Notes: generated from the sequence alone by a model not told the origin. Numbered from the stretch's first letter, positions 7,596-14,446 are shown. The stretch is DNA of 22,930 nt from a bacterium UBP2_UBA2255 (GCA_002347565.1 DDXR01000066.1:1-22930), one strand, 5' to 3'. Translations and numbers: made by a program.

Positions 7596-8558
7596 TTACG
7601 CCACCCGGTTGGTGCCAACACCCTGCTCAAAATCCTCGATGTTCCGGAAGGTCACGTCCAGCTTTCGCAGCAGGGCCTCGCGAGTCTTGTAGCCCAGGTG
7701 CGGCGTCAGCACCGTGTTGGGCGCGGTCAGCAGCGGATCATCGGATTTCGGCGGCTCGTTCTCGAAGACGTCGATCCCGGCGCCGGCGAGCTTGTTGTCG
7801 TTGAGCGCGCGGGAAAGCCCGATACTGTCGACCAGGCCGCCCCGCGCGGTGTTGACCAGATACGCCGTAGGCTTGAGCGCGGCGATCCGTTCCGTGTTGA
7901 TGATGTGCCGCGTCTCCGCGTTGAGCGCGAGATGGAGCGAGACGATGTCCGCTTCCCGCAGCAGCCGATCGAGCCCGACGTACGTCCCCCCGAGATTCAC
8001 GAACTCCTGTTTTTCAGAACGGTTGCATCCCAGCAGCCGGCAGCCGAAGGCCGCGAACAGCTTGGCCGCGGCCATCCCAGTCGCGCCCGTGCCCACGATG
8101 CCCACGGTCCGGCCCCGCAGCTCGGCGCCGTCGGGGAACGCGAACCAGTTGCCCTGGGGCGCGCGGGTGTGAAAATCCGCTTTGGGAATATTCCGCAACA
8201 GGGACAGCGCCAACGCCACCGCCAACTCGGCCACCGAGTCGGTCGAATACCCCGGTGTGTTGTACACCGAGATGCCCCGCTCCTTGCAGGCCGCCAGGTC
8301 GACGTGGTCGTAGCCGGTGAACGAGACCGAGATCATCGAGAGCCTGCAGCCGCGGATGGTGGCGCCATCGATCGGCAGGCTGCCCGTGACAAGGTACTTG
8401 GCATCGCCCACCAGTTCGGCCAGGGGCTTCCCCGCGTTCTCCGCGCCGCCCCGCCAGGCCAGCTCGTGACCAGGCAGCAGTTCCGAGAACCGCCGGGCGG
8501 CCAGCTCGCGCGGCACGCCCAGCGATTGGATCAGGACGACCGTACTATCGCTCATCAC
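7596..8558 (-). CDS. D-isomer-specific 2-hydroxyacid dehydrogenase
   Basis: 320 residues. The family reduces 2-keto acids to D-2-hydroxy acids. The Rossmann GTGATG motif is at 156-161 and the catalytic triad is Arg239 (NTARGG), Glu268 (FENEPP, or Glu266) and His287 (TPHLGY). The residues after the second strand are N179-R180 rather than an acidic residue, which hints at NADP(H) use; this is inference. It is shorter than phosphoglycerate dehydrogenases and lacks an ACT domain, closer to glycerate/hydroxypyruvate reductase-like members. The start could be GTG 8558 or ATG 8555. A near-consensus promoter ends right at these codons, suggesting an mRNA with no leader. It heads the long minus-strand block. 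Confidence 0.9.
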   Translation of the reverse strand: MMSDSTVVLIQSLGVPRELAARRFSELLPGHELAWRGGAENAGKPLAELVGDAKYLVTGSLPIDGATIRGCRLSMISVSFTGYDHVDLAACKERGISVYNTPGYSTDSVAELAVALALSLLRNIPKADFHTRAPQGNWFAFPDGAELRGRTVGIVGTGATGMAAAKLFAAFGCRLLGCNRSEKQEFVNLGGTYVGLDRLLREADIVSLHLALNAETRHIINTERIAALKPTAYLVNTARGGLVDSIGLSRALNDNKLAGAGIDVFENEPPKSDDPLLTAPNTVLTPHLGYKTREALLRKLDVTFRNIEDFEQGVGTNRVA

Positions 8559-8563
8559 CGGGA

Positions 8564-8592
8564 ATGATACGATAAAAACGGTCCGTTGTCAA
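8564..8592 (-). promoter_or_regulatory. Sigma-70-type promoter of the hydroxyacid dehydrogenase
   Basis: On the minus strand TTGACA (8592-8587) is followed after exactly 17 bases by TATCAT (8569-8564), a full -35 match and a 5/6 -10 match. Transcription would be expected to begin near 8557-8558, which is the GTG start codon, three bases before the ATG. Confidence 0.75.
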
Positions 8593-8604
8593 ACCGGTTT
8601 TCGG

Positions 8605-8657
8605 TTGACAGGGAGCCGTTGGGGTGATATGCTTTGATGGCCGTTTTGTGGTATAAT
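8605..8657 (+). promoter_or_regulatory. Promoter region of the IMPACT-like gene, including an extended -10
   Basis: TGGTATAAT at 8649-8657 is a perfect extended -10 (TG-n-TATAAT), predicting transcription from about 8663-8664, on the ATG itself. No good -35 lies at the right distance, which extended -10 promoters tolerate. A second candidate upstream is TTGACA (8605-8610), 17 bases, TATGCT (8628-8633), which would give a leader of about 24 bases that lacks a Shine-Dalgarno. Confidence 0.65.
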
Positions 8658-8662
8658 CGCGC

Positions 8663-9055
8663 ATGGGCCTGTTGCAGACAAACCCGTTCGTTACCGACCG
8701 CGGGTCGAGGTACGCGGTCACCGCTTTCCCGGTGGATTCCGCAGCGGCCTTCCGGGCCGGCATCAAATCCCTGCTCAAGGACAAGAAGTTCCGCGCGGCC
8801 GACCACAACATCGTGGCCTACCGGCTGCGGTCGGACCAGGGAACGATCACGGAATACAAGAACGACGGCTACCAGTCGCCGTCCAAGGAAAGCGGCGCCG
8901 GGATCATGGTCCTCGACCTGATGCGGCAGAAGGACACCGCGAACTGGTGCATCGTGGTCACCCGCTGGTACGGCGGCGTGCATTTGGGCGCGGACCGGTT
9001 CAAACACGTCCGGAACGCCACGTTGGCCATGATCGGAACAATACTCTCCCGCTAA
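8663..9055 (+). CDS. IMPACT/YigZ (UPF0029) N-terminal-domain protein, eukaryote-like motif
   Basis: 130 residues, a single UPF0029 domain without the extra C-terminal domain of bacterial YigZ. Diagnostic features are ADHNIVAYR (46-54), a D-G-Y-Q-S-P-S-K-E-S-G-A-G segment (68-80) in place of the usual 'DDGEp.gtAG', and VVTRWYGGVHLGADRFKH (98-115). The RWYGG.xLG.DRFKH wording is nearer to eukaryotic IMPACT than to bacterial YigZ, which typically reads 'RyFGG..LG.GGL'. IMPACT proteins modulate GCN2 signalling in eukaryotes; the role of bacterial members is not clear, though a ribosome link has been suggested. The ATG at 8663 has no Shine-Dalgarno and appears to sit at the transcription start. 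It is divergent from the hydroxyacid dehydrogenase. Confidence 0.85.
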   Translation: MGLLQTNPFVTDRGSRYAVTAFPVDSAAAFRAGIKSLLKDKKFRAADHNIVAYRLRSDQGTITEYKNDGYQSPSKESGAGIMVLDLMRQKDTANWCIVVTRWYGGVHLGADRFKHVRNATLAMIGTILSR

Positions 9056-9130
9056 ATATACGAAACAAGCAAAATATTACTACAGGGTTTCTCGTCACTC
9101 CGCGTATTCGCGGGGAAGAAGAATTATTCC

Positions 9131-10504
9131 ATGCCTGATTTTTTAATCGACAGCCATGTCCACCTCACCATGCGCGAGTTCGACGCCGACCGCGCCGAGG
9201 TCATCGCGCGGGCGCAGAACGCCGGCGTCAAATACATCGTCAATGCCGGGTTCGACCTGGCGTCGAGCGAGGCCGGCATCGAGCTGGCCGAGCGGCACGA
9301 CTGCTGCTACGCCACGGTCGGCATCCACCCGCATGACGCCAAGGACTGCGACGACGCGGCGCTGGCCCGGCTAGAAGAGCTGTCGCAGAACCCCAAGGTG
9401 GTGGCCGTCGGCGAGACCGGGCTGGACTTCTACCGCAATAAGTCGCCCAAGGAGGCGCAGATCGCCACGTTCCGGGCGCAATTGGACCTGGCGAAGAGGC
9501 GAAGCCTGCCGGTGGTGGTGCACGACCGCGACGCCCACGCGGAGACCATGGATATCCTGGAAGCGTCCGGCCCGACGAATGTCGTGTGGCACTGTTTCGC
9601 GGGCGACGGCGCCATGGCGGCGCGGGTGCGGCAGCGCGGCTGGCTGATATCGGCCGGCGGCCCCGCCACGTTCCGGAACGCGAAACATCTTCCGGAGGCC
9701 CTGCGCGCCGCGTCGCTGGAGCACCTGATGCTGGAGACCGACTGCCCCTACCTGGCGCCGGAGCCGCACCGCGGCAAGAGGAACGAGCCGTCGTACCTGC
9801 CCCTGATCGCGGCCAAGTTCGCCGAGATCCTGTCGCCGCTGACGGTCGATGACGTCCGTCGTGTCACCACGCACAACGCCGAGCGCTTCTTCGGCATCGG
9901 CGCGGTCCCGGCGGCGCAGATCGCCTACCGGATCAGGGACTCGCTCTACCTCAACCTCACCAACCGCTGCACCAACGCCTGCACCTTCTGCATCCGGCAG
10001 AAGACGGACTTCATCAAGGGGCATAATTTGAGATTGGACCGCGAGCCGGACTACGACGAGGTGGTGGCCGCGATCGGCGACCCTGCGCGCTACCGTGAGG
10101 TGGTGTTCTGCGGCTACGGCGAGCCGCTGCTGCGGCTGGAGCTGGTGAAACGGGTGGCCGCCTGGCTCAAGGAGAGAGGGGCCCGGACGCGGCTCAACAC
10201 CAACGGCCAGGGCGGCCTGATCGCCGGCCGCAACGTGGTGCCGGAGCTGGCGGGCCTGATCGACGAGGTCTCGGTGTCGCTCAACGCCGCGGACGGCGAA
10301 ACCTACCAGAAGGTCTGCCGCAGCCGCTACGGCGACGCGGCCTTCGCCGAGGTCAAGCGCTTCGTGGCGGAGTGCGCCCGCACCGGGATCGCGACGTCGG
10401 TCACCGCGCTGAACCTGCCCGGCGTCGACTTGGGGGCGTGCCGCGACCTGGCCCGCGAGCTGGGCGCCACCCTGCGGGTCCGGCATTACGACGCGGTGGG
10501 GTGA
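9131..10504 (+). CDS. TatD-family metal hydrolase fused to a TatD-associated radical SAM domain
   Basis: 457 residues in two domains. Residues 1-255 are TatD-like (amidohydrolase fold, metal-dependent DNase): H9-x-H11, Glu95 in GETGLDF, His131, His154 and Asp204 are all present, so the site looks complete. Residues 265-457 are a radical SAM domain with Cys280, Cys284 and Cys287 (C-x3-C-x2-C) in LYLNLTNRCTNACTFC, then GYGEPL and RLNTNGQG. This domain matches the TatD-linked radical SAM group, which usually is a separate gene beside tatD; here they are one polypeptide. The product of the radical SAM part is not known. Start ATG 9131 has GGGGAAGAAG upstream. The long minus-strand frame across this gene is a shadow. 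Confidence 0.9.
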   Translation: MPDFLIDSHVHLTMREFDADRAEVIARAQNAGVKYIVNAGFDLASSEAGIELAERHDCCYATVGIHPHDAKDCDDAALARLEELSQNPKVVAVGETGLDFYRNKSPKEAQIATFRAQLDLAKRRSLPVVVHDRDAHAETMDILEASGPTNVVWHCFAGDGAMAARVRQRGWLISAGGPATFRNAKHLPEALRAASLEHLMLETDCPYLAPEPHRGKRNEPSYLPLIAAKFAEILSPLTVDDVRRVTTHNAERFFGIGAVPAAQIAYRIRDSLYLNLTNRCTNACTFCIRQKTDFIKGHNLRLDREPDYDEVVAAIGDPARYREVVFCGYGEPLLRLELVKRVAAWLKERGARTRLNTNGQGGLIAGRNVVPELAGLIDEVSVSLNAADGETYQKVCRSRYGDAAFAEVKRFVAECARTGIATSVTALNLPGVDLGACRDLARELGATLRVRHYDAVG

Positions 10505-10600
10505 ACGGGGCGTGGCGGCGACCGTACGGCTCGGGTTCAAAGATGCCGGGTCCTTCCGAAAGCGGCTGGCCGCTGGCCGGCGCCCGCTGATGGCCTGACG

Positions 10601-11389
10601 ATGAGCATCGCGCCCAAGAAACGGTTCGGCCAGCACTTTTTGACCTCGCCCGCGGTCGTCGAGAAGATCATCGCGGCGGCGGAGTTGACCAGCGGCGACA
10701 CCGTGCTGGAGATCGGCCCCGGCAAGGGCGTGCTGACCGGACTGCTGGCCGAGCGGGCCGGCCGGTTGGTCGCTGTCGAAGTGGACCGGCAACTGGCGCG
10801 GGCGCTGCGGGAGTCGTTCAAAGGCGACCCCAGTGTCGCCGTGGTCGAGCAGGATTTCCTGCAGGCCGACATCGATGCCTTGCTGCCGGAACGGTTCACA
10901 GTGGTGGCCAACCTGCCCTACTACATCACCGTGCCGATCGTCGAGCGGCTGCTGGAGCGGAAACGGCGGATCGACCGCATCCTGGTGATGGTCCAGAAGG
11001 AAATGGCCGCCCGGATGGCGGCCCAGCCGGGGAACGGCGACTACGGATCGCTTTCGGTGTTCATCCAATACCACGTGGTGGCCGAGAAGCTGTTCGATGT
11101 CCCGCCAGGAGCGTTCTTCCCGCCGCCCAAGGTGACTTCCTCGGTGATCCGGCTGACCCCCCGCACCCCGCCGTTCGACCCGGAGGAAGCTCCTGGTTTC
11201 TTCGATTTCGTGAAACGGCTGTTCCAGACGCGGCGCAAGATGCTGCGCGCCACGTTGAGGAACCTGGGGTACGAGGCAATCGATGACACGGGCTTACAAG
11301 CAGGAATAGACCTGACGCGACGGCCGGAAACACTCGACATGCAAGAACTGTTCCGGCTGCATCAGGCTTTTCGCCAGTGCGGCAAATAA
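10601..11389 (+). CDS. rsmA: 16S rRNA dimethyladenosine transferase
   Basis: 262 residues (also called ksgA). It dimethylates the two adjacent adenines in helix 45 near the 3' end of 16S rRNA (A1518/A1519 in E. coli) during small-subunit maturation. The N-terminal KKRFGQHFL, SAM-binding EIGPGKG (37-43) and catalytic NLPYYIT (104-110) are all present, as is FFPPPKV before the C-terminal helical domain. The 96 bases between the TatD fusion and this start hold no recognisable gene. Its stop (11387-11389) overlaps the T tract of the terminator of the convergent rpsU gene. Together with rsmG and rpsU it makes this region rich in small-subunit functions. Confidence 0.95.
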   Translation: MSIAPKKRFGQHFLTSPAVVEKIIAAAELTSGDTVLEIGPGKGVLTGLLAERAGRLVAVEVDRQLARALRESFKGDPSVAVVEQDFLQADIDALLPERFTVVANLPYYITVPIVERLLERKRRIDRILVMVQKEMAARMAAQPGNGDYGSLSVFIQYHVVAEKLFDVPPGAFFPPPKVTSSVIRLTPRTPPFDPEEAPGFFDFVKRLFQTRRKMLRATLRNLGYEAIDDTGLQAGIDLTRRPETLDMQELFRLHQAFRQCGK

Positions 11390-11412
11390 AAAGCGGTCAC
11401 TTTCGTGACCGC
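11381..11412 (-). terminator. Intrinsic terminator of rpsU, overlapping the ksgA stop
   Basis: An 8-bp perfect stem (11412-11405 with 11400-11393) closes a GAAA loop and is followed on the minus strand by TTTTTATTT (11392-11384). It begins 20 bases after the rpsU stop. On the plus strand the hairpin follows ksgA by three bases but has no T tract after it, so it is mainly an rpsU terminator. Confidence 0.85.
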
Positions 11413-11431
11413 CCTGACACCAAAATCGTCA

Positions 11432-11611
11432 TCAACCGAACCGGGCCTTCCTGCTGCGAGCCTTGGCCGATTTCAGGCGCTTGCGAACGCTCGGCTTGAC
11501 GAAAAACTCCCCTTTGCGCATATCTGCCATCAACCCCTCCTTTATACATTTCCTCTTGAAGAGTTTGAGCGCTTTGTCCAAGGAGTCATTATCCAATACC
11601 GTTACTTTCGT
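11432..11611 (-). CDS. rpsU: 30S ribosomal protein bS21, apparent ACG start
   Basis: 60 codons (59 residues) from ACG 11611-11609 to TGA 11434-11432. The translation is clearly bS21: KVTVLDNDSLDKALKLFKRK, then an E-F-F-V-K-P-S-V-R-K-R-L-K segment and a basic tail (ARSRKARFG). Numbering fits only if the ACG is the initiator, since bS21 normally begins one residue before this point. GGAGGTGAT (11623-11615) lies exactly seven bases upstream and pairs with the 16S tail over nine bases. No ATG, GTG or TTG exists in frame upstream. The promoter and terminator are excellent, so the gene is presumably alive. bS21 joins the 30S subunit late and affects mRNA selection. The ACG could be a genuine rare start, RNA editing or a sequencing error. 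Confidence 0.85.
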   Translation of the reverse strand, partial: TKVTVLDNDSLDKALKLFKRKCIKEGLMADMRKGEFFVKPSVRKRLKSAKARSRKARFG

Positions 11612-11614
11612 AAA

Positions 11615-11623
11615 ATCACCTCC
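11615..11623 (-). promoter_or_regulatory. Extended Shine-Dalgarno of rpsU
   Basis: GGAGGTGAT on the minus strand is complementary to nine consecutive bases of the standard 16S 3' tail. Seven bases separate GGAGG from the ACG codon, the usual optimum. It fixes the start position and may compensate for the weak initiator. Confidence 0.8.
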
Positions 11624-11669
11624 GATTCTTTGGCAACGGTTCTATGTTGATATTTTATCTTGTCCTTAC

Positions 11670-11698
11670 ATTATATATCCTTTATAAGTCTTTGTCAA
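11670..11698 (-). promoter_or_regulatory. Consensus sigma-70 promoter of rpsU
   Basis: TTGACA (11698-11693), 17 bases, TATAAT (11675-11670) on the minus strand: a perfect consensus in both hexamers and in spacing. Transcription from about 11663 would give a leader of around 52 bases before the ACG. This is the strongest promoter in the window. Confidence 0.9.
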
Positions 11699-11815
11699 GG
11701 GATAAATTAGCTTTTGTGCCCGATTTTTTGAAAACAATCGTATCTTGTTAATATAGAATAGTTTCCGCAAATAACAGCATGATTTTCCATTGCCGACTAA
11801 ATATAACATAACCTC

Positions 11816-11844
11816 TTGATCGTCATCATTTTATCAAATATTTA
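11816..11844 (+). promoter_or_regulatory. Candidate promoter for the 11873 operon
   Basis: The 260-base gap between the rpsU and 11873 starts is strongly AT-rich. On the plus strand TTGATC (11816-11821), 17 bases, TATTTA (11839-11844) matches 4/6 in each hexamer. An alternative is TTGAAA (11728-11733), 18 bases, TATAGA (11752-11757). Neither is decisive. I looked for clustered DnaA boxes here and saw none. Confidence 0.35.
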
Positions 11845-11872
11845 TCAACTGGCGAATGTAATGGCGTAAATC

Positions 11873-12334
11873 ATGGACAAGGACACGATAATCAAGATCA
11901 AGAACCTGCTGAGGGATTACCCGGAGGTTTTCTTTCCGGTTAGGAACCTCTACCAGAACAGGCTGATCGGAATGGACCTGCCTCCGTTCCACAAACTCGT
12001 GGATGAGCTGAGGTCCCATCCCGATCTGGTGGTCACCAAGAATATCAAGACCCGGGATGAGAACGACCCGGTGGTCATGCTCCGGGAACGGATACCGACG
12101 CTGGAAGAGATAGTCGGCGAGATCCGATCGGGCATTGGCAACACCCTTGACAATCTGAGCCGGGCCTATAACGCCGGAATCGACGGCATGTCGCCCGAGG
12201 AGGAGGACATGATGCTTGAGGCCATGCGTCGGACCCGGGACCTGCGGAACGAGATGGAACGGATCTTCGCCGAAGCCGGGCAGCGGGCCGCGGAAAAGAA
12301 CGCGCCGGGGCGGGGCCGCGATGACAGGGACTGA
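11873..12334 (+). CDS. Unrecognised protein, first gene of the rsmG operon
   Basis: 153 residues. The first half (residues 1-60) is helical and mixed, with FFPVRNLYQNRLIGMDLPPFHKLVDELRSHPDLVV, which could be a small winged-helix-type fold but carries no motif I can name. The second half is strongly charged and predicted helical or coiled (EEIVGEIRSGIGNTLDNLSRAYNAG, then EEEDMMLEAMRRTRDLRNEMERIF). No signal peptide or membrane segment is visible, so it is probably cytoplasmic. Start ATG 11873 has no clear Shine-Dalgarno. It overlaps rsmG by 14 bases, so the two are co-transcribed. Overlap with a ribosome-modification gene suggests, but does not show, an RNA-related role. Confidence 0.7.
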   Translation: MDKDTIIKIKNLLRDYPEVFFPVRNLYQNRLIGMDLPPFHKLVDELRSHPDLVVTKNIKTRDENDPVVMLRERIPTLEEIVGEIRSGIGNTLDNLSRAYNAGIDGMSPEEEDMMLEAMRRTRDLRNEMERIFAEAGQRAAEKNAPGRGRDDRD

Positions 12335-13016
12335 CCGGGGCGGGCTGGCCGCGTGGTTTCGCGGGCAGGGACTGGCATGCGGACCCGGCCAATTGGACGC
12401 CCTGCTGCGATTTTCAGCACTGCTCCGGGATTGGAACCAACGGATCAACCTGGTGTCCCGCAAGGATATCGTCAATCTGGTCCCCGATCACATCCTCGAT
12501 TCGCTGCTCGGCCTGCCGCTGCTTCGATCGTCGATCGAAAAACAAACAACCAACGGCCAACTACGGTTAATGGACCTCGGTCCTGGCGGCGGATTTCCCG
12601 GCATCCCGCTGAGGATCTGCCTGCCGCCGCTGGAGCTGACGATGGTCGAGGCCACCCGGAAAAAGGCGAAGTTCCTCGAGCTGGCGGTGCAGGAACTGGG
12701 ATTGACCGGCGTGACGGTGCTGGCGCAGCACTCCCGCGACCTGCTGAAGGACCCGGCCCACTTGGGGAAGTACGACTTCGTCACCGCCCGGGCCGTGGCG
12801 GAACTGCAGGACCTGGTCAAGGATTCCTTCCCGTTCCTGAAACCCGGCGGCGCGCTGCTGGCCTACAAGTCCGCCAAGGCGGACGCGGAAGTCGCAGCAG
12901 CGGCCGCGGTGATCAAGAAACTGGGTGGCGTGGTCGAACCCGGCGTATATCCCGCTCCCGAGGCTGGCGGCAAGGACCGCCGGATCGTGGTGGTGCGGAA
13001 GGGCTCGGCGGCATGA
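12321..13016 (+). CDS. rsmG: 16S rRNA (guanine-N7) methyltransferase RsmG (GidB)
   Basis: 231 residues from ATG 12321. It methylates N7 of G527 (E. coli numbering) in the 530 loop of 16S rRNA; its loss in other bacteria gives low-level streptomycin resistance. The diagnostic RFSALLRDWNQRINLVS (30-46) and HILDSLL (57-63) stretches are present, followed by the SAM-binding MDLGPGGGFPGIPL (84-97). The typical wording there is 'DIGSGAGFPG', so Gly-Pro-Gly is a mild variant. The longer frame from 12216 lies inside the upstream gene and is not homologous. Stop TGA 13014-13016 overlaps the next ATG as ATGA. In many bacteria rsmG lies next to parA and parB near the origin; here parA is 2.2 kb downstream. 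Confidence 0.95.
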   Translation: MTGTDRGGLAAWFRGQGLACGPGQLDALLRFSALLRDWNQRINLVSRKDIVNLVPDHILDSLLGLPLLRSSIEKQTTNGQLRLMDLGPGGGFPGIPLRICLPPLELTMVEATRKKAKFLELAVQELGLTGVTVLAQHSRDLLKDPAHLGKYDFVTARAVAELQDLVKDSFPFLKPGGALLAYKSAKADAEVAAAAAVIKKLGGVVEPGVYPAPEAGGKDRRIVVVRKGSAA

Positions 13017-13708
13017 GCGGTGGTTTTTCCCGTCTGGTCCTGTTCGACATCGACGGCACGCTGGTGCACTGCGGCCCCACGCCGCGGCGGGCTTTCCAGC
13101 GGGCGCTGATCGAGACCTTCGGCACCGCCGGCCCGATCGACGACTGGATCTTCGACGGCAAGACCGACCCCATGATCGTGCGCGAGCTGATGGCCGTGGC
13201 CGGCGTGGCCGGCGACCAGGAACGGGTCGGTCTGGCGCTGGAGCGCTACGCCCGGGACCTCGAGAACGAGCTGGCGGCCGAGCCCGCCAAGAAGGTCTAC
13301 CCCGGCGTGCCCGGGCTGCTGGACGAGCTGGATAAGACCGGCGTCCCGCTGGGGCTGCTCACCGGCAACATCCGGGCCGGCGCGCGGGCCAAGCTGTCCT
13401 CGCTGGGGCTGTGGCACCGCTTCGCGTTCGGCGCCTTCGCCGACGACTCGGCGGTCCGCAGGGAGCTGGCGGACGTCGCGGTGGCCCGGGCCCGGGAGCA
13501 CGCCGGCCGGTCGTTCTCCGGGAAGGAGATCGTGATCATCGGCGACACCGAGCACGACGTGGCCTGCGGCCGGCACCTGGGCGCCAAGACCATCGGCGTG
13601 GGCACCGGCCGGTCGACGCGGGAGCAGCTGCTGGCGCACGGCGCGGACCACGCCTTCGCCGACCTGTCGGACACCGCGGCGGTGCTGCGTGCGATCCTGG
13701 GGGACTGA
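13013..13708 (+). CDS. HAD-superfamily phosphatase (phosphoglycolate phosphatase-like)
   Basis: 231 residues, ATG 13013 overlapping the rsmG stop. HAD motif I is FDIDGT with nucleophile Asp12 and acid Asp14, motif II is LLTGN, and motif IV is IIGDTEHDV. The lysine or arginine of motif III is less clear. A helical C1-type cap fits between motifs I and II. The closest named group is phosphoglycolate phosphatase/beta-phosphoglucomutase-like, typical for small phosphometabolite hydrolysis, but substrate cannot be assigned. It ends the rsmG operon; the hairpin that follows points the other way, so a plus-strand terminator is not evident. Confidence 0.88.
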   Translation: MSGGFSRLVLFDIDGTLVHCGPTPRRAFQRALIETFGTAGPIDDWIFDGKTDPMIVRELMAVAGVAGDQERVGLALERYARDLENELAAEPAKKVYPGVPGLLDELDKTGVPLGLLTGNIRAGARAKLSSLGLWHRFAFGAFADDSAVRRELADVAVARAREHAGRSFSGKEIVIIGDTEHDVACGRHLGAKTIGVGTGRSTREQLLAHGADHAFADLSDTAAVLRAILGD

Positions 13709-13722
13709 CCCCCCGCGGATGC

Positions 13723-13756
13723 AAAAAGACCGCCCCGGCCACGGCCGGGGCGGTCT
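13723..13756 (-). terminator. Terminator of the 13775-14389 barrel gene
   Basis: A GC-rich palindrome (13727-13740 with 13743-13756, AGACCGCCCCGGC type) is followed on the minus strand by TTTTT (13727-13723). It lies 18 bases after the minus-strand stop. The plus strand has no T tract after the hairpin, though it may still slow transcription leaving the HAD gene. Confidence 0.85.
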
Positions 13757-13774
13757 GCGATACGAGGTGTTGCG

Positions 13775-14389
13775 CTACCACAGGTAGTATCCCATCAGCA
13801 CCGAAATGGTAGAATTGTACGCGCCCTGGCCTTCGTCCGCGTCCAACACCGTCAGCAAGCCGCGTTCATACCTGAGTTCGAACACCAACCCGCCCCGCGT
13901 GCGCAACTCGGCGCCGAGCAGCAGCCCGCCGTCGATCTCGTTCAACCGCGTGCGGATGTCGGCGTCCACCGTCATTCCGCCGATTCTCCCCTGGGCCGAC
14001 GCGGCGAGCAGCATTCCCAGCGACGCCCCGGCATACAGCCCCGGCCCGCACCCGGACGGCCGCCAGCAGAGCAGGAGCGGGACCTCGAGGTAGTGAAAGC
14101 GGTAGGCCACGTCGACATAGTACTCGGCGGTGTCCAGGCGCGCCAGACCCTGCTCGGCCGTGCCCTTGCGGGCATACAGCAGCTCCAGCTGCGCGCCGAC
14201 CGGCCCCCGGCCGAGGCTGAAGAACATCCCCGCGGCGGGTCCGGTGACGTTCGCCTCGCCCTCATAGCCCGGGCCGGTCGCCTGGGACAGGCACAGGCCG
14301 GCCTTGACCCCGCCTCGATCGCGTTGGGCGGCGGCCGGACCGATACCGGCCAGCAACAGTAGAACAACAGCGGCGGTTCTCGAAAGCAC
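13775..14389 (-). CDS. Outer-membrane beta-barrel protein (PorT-like)
   Basis: 204 residues from GTG 14389 with GGGAG upstream. A signal peptide is clear (MLSRTAAVVLLLLAGIGPAAA, cleavage after AQ or AA). The mature part starts with VKAGLCLS and has alternating hydrophobic strands, glycine-rich turns, and YHYLEVPLLLCWRP, then ELRYERGLL and a terminal ISVLMGYYLW strand ending in an aromatic residue. This is typical of the 8- to 10-stranded 'outer membrane beta-barrel' (OMP_b-brl_2/PorT-like) family. It is a paralogue of the next gene: both share the YLEVP strand, a central 'G..xGMLL.A.A' element and the 'NSTISVLMGY' C-terminus. Function is unknown. Confidence 0.85.
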   Translation of the reverse strand: MLSRTAAVVLLLLAGIGPAAAQRDRGGVKAGLCLSQATGPGYEGEANVTGPAAGMFFSLGRGPVGAQLELLYARKGTAEQGLARLDTAEYYVDVAYRFHYLEVPLLLCWRPSGCGPGLYAGASLGMLLAASAQGRIGGMTVDADIRTRLNEIDGGLLLGAELRTRGGLVFELRYERGLLTVLDADEGQGAYNSTISVLMGYYLW

Positions 14390-14410
14390 GCGGATCTCCC
14401 GTTGTTCGGC

Positions 14411-14446
14411 GAAAAGCGAAGCCCTCCGTCCACCGGAGGGCTTCGC
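14411..14446 (-). terminator. Terminator of the 14460-15056 barrel gene
   Basis: A 13-bp perfect stem (14446-14434 with 14428-14416) around a five-base loop is followed on the minus strand by TTTTC (14415-14411). It begins 13 bases after the stop. Because it precedes the second barrel gene, that gene needs read-through or its own promoter, which I did not see. Confidence 0.8.

Noticed and set aside
9100..9113. CCGCG-TATT-CGCGG hairpin before the TatD fusion
   Set aside because: Only five base pairs and no T tract; not enough to call a terminator or regulator.
10505..10600. Small frame between the TatD fusion and ksgA (gtg-gcg-gcg-acc...)
   Set aside because: About 28 codons with no Shine-Dalgarno or recognisable pattern; treated as intergenic.
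9371..11074. Minus-strand 567-codon open frame
   Set aside because: It runs antisense to the TatD/radical SAM fusion and ksgA, is rich in His, Arg, Gln and Pro as GC-rich shadows are, and shows no motif.
11612..11872. AT-rich gap near rsmG and rpsU as a possible replication origin
   Set aside because: No clustered TTATNCACA boxes and no dnaA or dnaN nearby; promoters explain the AT content.
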